Positions 60,137 through 64,000 of a stretch of DNA of 64,000 bases are shown in pieces. The DNA lies in contig NZ_JALHMP010000019.1 of assembly GCF_022843985.1 (NCBI RefSeq), positions 26,058-90,057 on the forward strand. The letters are read 5' to 3'. The DNA is from Phreatobacter sp. (lineage in GTDB: Bacteria > Pseudomonadota > Alphaproteobacteria > Rhizobiales > Phreatobacteraceae). Within the stretch, counting starts at the first letter, position 1. Each line of letters opens with the position of its first letter. Position numbers and translations under genes: made by a program. Under the pieces are notes generated by a model. That model was not told the origin of the DNA. It ran no database searches and was given only the letters and a program-made list of their open reading frames with translations.

Positions 60137-61068
60137 TGAGCACCGGCCGCCCGCATCAGCCGGCCGAGACCCGGACCCGAAGGCTCTACCGGCTGCCAGC
60201 CGCGCGCGCGCAGCGCACCGTCATCCACCACCAGATCGCCTAGGACCTGATCGGCCATGCCGGGGGCAAGGCGTGCAATCATGCGCTGGGCGAGGGCGAA
60301 GGGCAGGGCGACGATGCCCGGAGCACGGCCCATGGCCTGCCGCATGGATGCGGCCATCTCCGGCAAGGTCAGAGGCTCACCGTCGCCGAGGTGGAACACT
60401 CTCCCTTGCGTCTCCGGATGATCCAGGATGAAGGCGACGGCGCTGGCGAGATTGGCGTCGGACACGATCGACCGCCGACCTGCCAGCCCACCGAACGGCA
60501 GCGGCATGGGCAGGCGGGCGAAGCGGGCGAGGCGCGCCATATTGCCCTTGGCTCCTGCGCCATGGATGATTGGGGGCCGCAGCACCGTCGCCGCCGGCTG
60601 GGCTGCTTGGACAGCCTGTTCCGCCGCGCGCTTCGATCGGCCGTAGGCGTCGGTTGGACTGGCTTCCGCCGTCTCCGCCAGGGTCTCCGCGGCGGATGGC
60701 CCGCTTACCGCCCTTATCGATGAGATTAGCACGAAGCGCCCGATTCCCTGCCGGCATGCGGCGCGAGCGAGGCGCGCCGCAGCGTCGGCGTTGACAGCTT
60801 GCATTGCGGCTTCGTCGGTCCCTGCCGCCTGGTGGGCGAGCCCGGCGGCATGGACGACGGCATCGATGCCGTCGAGGAGTTGCGCGAAGGCCTCATCGAG
60901 GACCTGGCCGGAAGCGAGGTCAGGCAGTGCGGCGGGCGTCACCCGGCCCGCCAGACGGGTGGGCAGGGGTCCTCGCGCCGCCGCAAGGACAGCATGACCG
61001 CGGTCGGCGAGGTCGGCGGCGAGCGCAGAGCCGACAAAGCCGCTCGCGCCAGTGACGAGGACCCTCAT
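60082..61068 (-). CDS. NAD-dependent sugar epimerase/dehydratase with IS-derived C terminus
   Basis: A 328-residue SDR enzyme: MRVLVTGASGFVGSALAADL (NAD site), DAVVHAAGLAHQA, FVLISSIRAVSG and DAYGRSKRAAEQAV (catalytic Tyr/Lys), VLRPPIIHGAGAKGN. It resembles nucleotide-sugar 4-epimerases that act with a WecA-like transferase. Its native sequence runs to the IS5 target site at about 60140; the final 17 or so residues (SPIQKFMFFGSVLRCIV) are read from the IS5 end. The domain is nearly complete, so activity may be retained. Its start overlaps the stop of the upstream transferase (ATGA). Confidence 0.85.
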   Translation of the reverse strand: MRVLVTGASGFVGSALAADLADRGHAVLAAARGPLPTRLAGRVTPAALPDLASGQVLDEAFAQLLDGIDAVVHAAGLAHQAAGTDEAAMQAVNADAAARLARAACRQGIGRFVLISSIRAVSGPSAAETLAETAEASPTDAYGRSKRAAEQAVQAAQPAATVLRPPIIHGAGAKGNMARLARFARLPMPLPFGGLAGRRSIVSDANLASAVAFILDHPETQGRVFHLGDGEPLTLPEMAASMRQAMGRAPGIVALPFALAQRMIARLAPGMADQVLGDLVVDDGALRARGWQPVEPSGPGLGRLMRAAGAQSPIQKFMFFGSVLRCIV

Positions 61069-62087
61069 GTTCTGCGCCTCGGTCGCTTGAGCCAGGCGAT
61101 GATTGGCAGGAGCACCACGGCCATCCCGCCAGCGAGCGCCGCCGCCGTCCCCCCGGCAATGTCCGAGCGAAGAGAGACGAGGGCGAGCGCGCCGCAGACG
61201 ATGGAGACGAGGGCGACGGTGAAAGCGACCCGTGGCGCCCTCAGGCCGCTGTCGACGGCGCGCTGGTAGGCGTGGTCACGATGGGGCTCGGTGAGCCTGC
61301 GGCCGGCCAGGACGCGGCGCAGCAGGGTCTGGCCGCCATCGGCGAGCGGGTAGAGCAGCACGAGGAGCGCTGCCGCCGGCTGGCCCTGGAGGGCGAGGTG
61401 CAGCGCCAGCCAACCCAGCAACAGGCCGAGCGGCAAGCTGCCGGAATCGCCGAGAAAGATCGATGCCGGATGCCGATTCCAGGGCCAGAACCCGGCCATC
61501 GCGCCGAGGCCGGCAGCGGCGATGACGCCTGTCGCCCCGCCGACCGGCATCAGCAAAGCCGCCACCCAGATCACGGCGAGGGCCGGCGCGCCATGGGCGA
61601 GCGTGATCTCGTCGATGCCGTCGATGAAGTTGACGATGTTGATCACCGTCAGCAGCACGAGGGCTGCGACGGCGCGTTCGGCCCAGTACAACGCCGGCGG
61701 CACCAGCGTCGCCTCGGCGGGCAGGCTCAAGGCCGTCACCGCCGCCGCCGCCGCCTGCGCCGCCAGTTTGGGGGCCCAGGCGATGGGGCGGACATCATCG
61801 ATGAAGCCGAGGAGCGTAAGGCTGGCGATGGCCGCCAGCAAGGCGAGGAGGCGGACCTCGGCCACTCCCGCCAGAACCGCAACCGTACCGGCGACGAGGA
61901 TAAGGCTCGCCACCACGCCAAGGCCGGCGCCTTGGGGCGTCACGGTCTTGTGGGAAGAGCGAGCGTCGGGCCGGGCGCCTGCGACGCGCACCAGCCAAGG
62001 CCGCAGGGTCGCGATGACCAGCCATGAGACAAGCGCGGCTGCGACACAGGCGAGGCCGGTTGTCAGGAGAGTTGAGGAGGTTGGCAT
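61065..62087 (-). CDS. WecA/MraY-type undecaprenyl-phosphate sugar-phosphate transferase
   Basis: A 340-residue polytopic membrane enzyme that starts glycan assembly by moving a sugar-1-phosphate from a UDP-sugar to undecaprenyl phosphate. Family motifs include LLGFIDDVRPIAWAPKL, VINIVNFIDGIDEITLAHG, SIFLGDSGSLPLGLLLG and TEPHRDHAYQRAV. About ten hydrophobic helices are seen. It is upstream of the epimerase with a 4-bp overlap, the usual WbpL/WbfU-epimerase pair of O-antigen loci. An earlier in-frame ATG at 62135 is less likely, since the first helix begins near PTSSTLL. Confidence 0.92.
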   Translation of the reverse strand: MPTSSTLLTTGLACVAAALVSWLVIATLRPWLVRVAGARPDARSSHKTVTPQGAGLGVVASLILVAGTVAVLAGVAEVRLLALLAAIASLTLLGFIDDVRPIAWAPKLAAQAAAAAVTALSLPAEATLVPPALYWAERAVAALVLLTVINIVNFIDGIDEITLAHGAPALAVIWVAALLMPVGGATGVIAAAGLGAMAGFWPWNRHPASIFLGDSGSLPLGLLLGWLALHLALQGQPAAALLVLLYPLADGGQTLLRRVLAGRRLTEPHRDHAYQRAVDSGLRAPRVAFTVALVSIVCGALALVSLRSDIAGGTAAALAGGMAVVLLPIIAWLKRPRRRT

Positions 62088-62249
62088 CGTCGAGAAGGAC
62101 CGCTCTGGTGACGACCACCCGCCTGCGGGAGGCAACGCGCCACGCTAGCCGATTCTATCCGGCTTCCGATGCGGACGCATTGCCAGGTTCTTGGTGCCCC
62201 GCCCGTTATCCCAGTTGTGCGGGGGGGGACCCGGGATTGCGTTATCCGA

Positions 62250-62342
62250 TCAGGAGGCGCGGAGACGGTCGCGAACGACCAGCCAGGCAGAGGCTAGACC
62301 CAGGACAAGCGCAGCGAACTCAAAGGCGATCTCTACGTTCAC
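62250..62342 (-). CDS. Candidate 30-residue single-helix membrane protein
   Basis: A GTG-started frame with GAGGGG about 8 nt upstream encodes a single hydrophobic helix (AFEFAALVLGLASAWLVV) followed by a basic end (RDRLRAS). The strong ribosome site and clean amphipathic design suggest a real small membrane protein, but it is short. It lies between the DegT gene and the WecA-like gene, in the same direction as both, in a 480-bp gap that holds nothing else convincing. Confidence 0.4.
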   Translation of the reverse strand: MNVEIAFEFAALVLGLASAWLVVRDRLRAS

Positions 62343-62568
62343 GCCACTACCCCTCGATACATACGACTATGACGCGTGCTGCACTGCATTTGCACGACCA
62401 TAACATCGGCCGTGACCATCGTCGCAGTCAACCGTCCCGCCGGCATTCCCGCAGGATATGCCCAGGGTATGTGGCCGGAAGAGCACAGTCCGGAGAGCCA
62501 TGCGCCGGCCGATGCCATGTCGGGCTCGTTGGGCAGGGCGGGGCCGCGCCCCGCGCCCTTCGCCGCGC

Positions 62569-63717
62569 TTATGCCACAGCGGCGCGAACGCTCTCGATCA
62601 CGCGGTTCTGCAGCGCCTCGTCAAGATAGGGGTGCATCGGCAGGCTGATCACCTCGCCGGCGAGCCGATCGGAGACGGGCAGGCCGTTGCCAGCGACGGG
62701 ATAGCGTCGGTAGGCGGTCTGCTGATGCAGGGGGCGTGGGTAATAGATGGCGGTGGGGATCCCCTGGGCCTTCAGCCCTGCGGCGAACTGGGTGCGGTCG
62801 CGGCCACGCAGCAGGATCGTGTACTGCGCCCAGACCGAGACGAGATCGTCAGGCACGCGCGGCACGTCGACGAGGGCGGCAAGTGCGTCGTTGTAGCGCG
62901 CCGCGGCGGCGTTCCGCGCCACGATCTCGTCGGCGAAGATCTTCAGCTTCTCGATCAGCACGGCGGCCTGAATCGTATCCATGCGACCGGTCATGCCGAT
63001 GCGCTGGTTGTCGTATTTGTCCTCGTTGTTCTGCCCGTGGATTCGCAGCGAGCGGATCACGTCGGCCAGGGCATCGTCGTCGGTGAAGACCGCGCCGCCA
63101 TCGCCGTAGCAGCCGAGCGGCTTGGCCGGGAAGAAGGATGTCGCCGTCGCCATGCCGATCGTGCCGATCTTGCGGCCCTTGTAGCTGCCGCCGAAGGACT
63201 GGGCAGCGTCGTCGAGCAGCCAGAGGCCATGGGCGGCGCAGAAGGGCTCTATGGCATCGTAATCGGCAGACTGGCCGAACAGGTCGACGGCGATGACGCC
63301 GACGGGCCTCAGGCCGGCCGCCTTCGCCGTCACGAGGCCCTGCTCGAGCGAGGCGTGGTCTAGGTTGAAGGTCTCGGCATGGACGTCGACGAAGACGGGG
63401 CTCGCACCGAGCCAGGCAACAACTTCTGCCGTGGCGGCAAAGGTGAAGGAGGGGCAGAGGACCGCGTCACCGGGCTTCACGCCCTTCGCCATCAGGATGA
63501 GGGCGAGTGCATCCGTGCCAGACGAGCAGGATATCGCATGCCTGGCTCCGCAGAAGTCCAACAGGGCCTTCTCCAGTGCGAAGACCTCCGGGCCCATGAT
63601 GTAGGCGCCGTGGTTCACCACCTTCAGGATCGCCTCGTCCACTGCCGCGCCGAGGCGTCGGCGCTGGGTGCCGAGATCGATGAAGGGGATGGGGGCGAGG
63701 CGAGCTGCCTGGGTCAC
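62569..63717 (-). CDS. DegT/DnrJ/EryC1/StrS aminotransferase, WbpE-like
   Basis: A 382-residue PLP enzyme that aminates a nucleotide-keto-sugar. Features are IPFIDLGTQRRRLGAAVDEAI, HAISCSSGTDALALILMA, DAVLCPSFTFAATAEVVAWLGA, DLFGQSADYDAIEPFC, the PLP lysine in ATSFFPAKPLGCYGDGGAVFT, and HGQNNEDKYDNQRIGMTGRMDTIQAAVL (in parts). The pattern is close to WbpE/WlbC, which act on UDP-3-keto-GlcNAcA. The start is GTG at 63717, overlapping the stop of a 31-codon frame. It is the rightmost gene of the polysaccharide locus. Confidence 0.92.
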   Translation of the reverse strand: MTQAARLAPIPFIDLGTQRRRLGAAVDEAILKVVNHGAYIMGPEVFALEKALLDFCGARHAISCSSGTDALALILMAKGVKPGDAVLCPSFTFAATAEVVAWLGASPVFVDVHAETFNLDHASLEQGLVTAKAAGLRPVGVIAVDLFGQSADYDAIEPFCAAHGLWLLDDAAQSFGGSYKGRKIGTIGMATATSFFPAKPLGCYGDGGAVFTDDDALADVIRSLRIHGQNNEDKYDNQRIGMTGRMDTIQAAVLIEKLKIFADEIVARNAAAARYNDALAALVDVPRVPDDLVSVWAQYTILLRGRDRTQFAAGLKAQGIPTAIYYPRPLHQQTAYRRYPVAGNGLPVSDRLAGEVISLPMHPYLDEALQNRVIESVRAAVA

Positions 63718-63809
63718 GTCTGTTCACTCTCGGATCGGGCCCGGAGGGCCGCGGCGGCGCGAATCACATGCTGGGAACGGCCGACGATGTCGGGCTCAGC
63801 CATAGGCAT
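63714..63809 (-). CDS. Candidate 31-residue peptide overlapping the DegT start
   Basis: A short frame (MPMAEPDIVGRSQHVIRAAA and a further 11 residues ending SEQT) ends with a TGA that overlaps the DegT GTG start as GTGA. That arrangement is typical of translational coupling and makes it a possible leader or a remnant of a lost upstream gene. No family or strong ribosome site is seen. About 190 bp remain to the right window edge with nothing recognised. Confidence 0.25.
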   Translation of the reverse strand: MPMAEPDIVGRSQHVIRAAAALRARSESEQT

Positions 63810-64000
63810 GGTGGCGGCCTGACCGAAATCACTTTGTCTTCCAAACTATGACGGTTATGCAACAAAGGGGGCGCGATATCAGTGACGTTGCCCCCAGTTT
63901 CTATCCAGCCTTGAGTTCGTCCCGGCGGTTGGTTTGGCCCTGTCGGGCGGGTTGAGCGGCGTGGGCAGACGCGTAGCTATTCACGTTGCGTAGCGTCTGA

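Noticed and set aside
1..64000. tRNA, rRNA or CRISPR array
   Set aside because: No cloverleaf with conserved T-loop, no rRNA-like stretch and no regularly spaced repeats were noticed on reading; a covariance-model scan would be needed to exclude a tRNA fully.

Overview
The window is GC-rich chromosomal DNA from an alphaproteobacterium, most likely of the order Hyphomicrobiales (Rhizobiales). The flagellar gene set points there: MotE, a DUF6468 protein, FlbT, FlaF, FliX and a CheL-type rod-binding protein occur together in that class. The mix of CtrA-like, FlbD-like and sigma-54-like promoter elements, a DksA with a reduced zinc finger, and several stand-alone DMT exporters fit as well. No rRNA, tRNA or CRISPR array was seen.

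Positions 1-26.7 kb are a flagellar island. It holds the end of fliO and fliP; a leftward motor operon (fliL, fliM, DUF6468, motE and a 1195-residue periplasmic TPR protein); a rightward rod and ring operon (flgF, flgG, flgA, flgH); fliX divergent from flgI, cheL and a flgN/flbY-like gene; a flaG-like gene; a flagellin with flbT and flaF; and a leftward hook operon (flgE, flgK, flgL). dksA, an EamA exporter and fumC are interspersed. Four flagellar upstream regions share a CGGCA-N5-TGCCG dyad and a CtrA-like N7 direct repeat. Three of them also carry a sigma-54-like -24/-12 element about 95-100 bp from the dyad. With fliX present, this looks like a CtrA to FliX/FlbD to sigma-54 cascade.

Positions 27-46.7 kb are metabolic and housekeeping genes. 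They include a MoxR ATPase and VWA protein pair with two small envelope proteins between them, a fumarylacetoacetate-hydrolase-family enzyme, DMT transporters, an XRE-cupin regulator with a perfect palindrome upstream, a TRAP binding protein, thiM-thiD under a TPP riboswitch, a lone molybdenum-hydroxylase large subunit followed by two c-type cytochromes, DoxX, MurJ, a small transaldolase, YccF and a Gfo/Idh/MocA oxidoreductase.

Positions 46.8-50.9 kb hold three small secreted proteins, two of which look like tandem paralogues, and an AraC-type regulator divergent from an aldo/keto reductase. Positions 51-64 kb are a surface-polysaccharide locus (ugd, galE, a CapD-like dehydratase, glycosyltransferases, a WecA-like initiating transferase and a DegT aminotransferase). 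Mobile DNA has broken into it. A glycosyltransferase is reduced to its first 30 or so codons, next to an IS1380-family element with a doubly broken transposase, then the first codons of an IS481-type transposase, then an IS5-family element that now supplies the last codons of a sugar epimerase.
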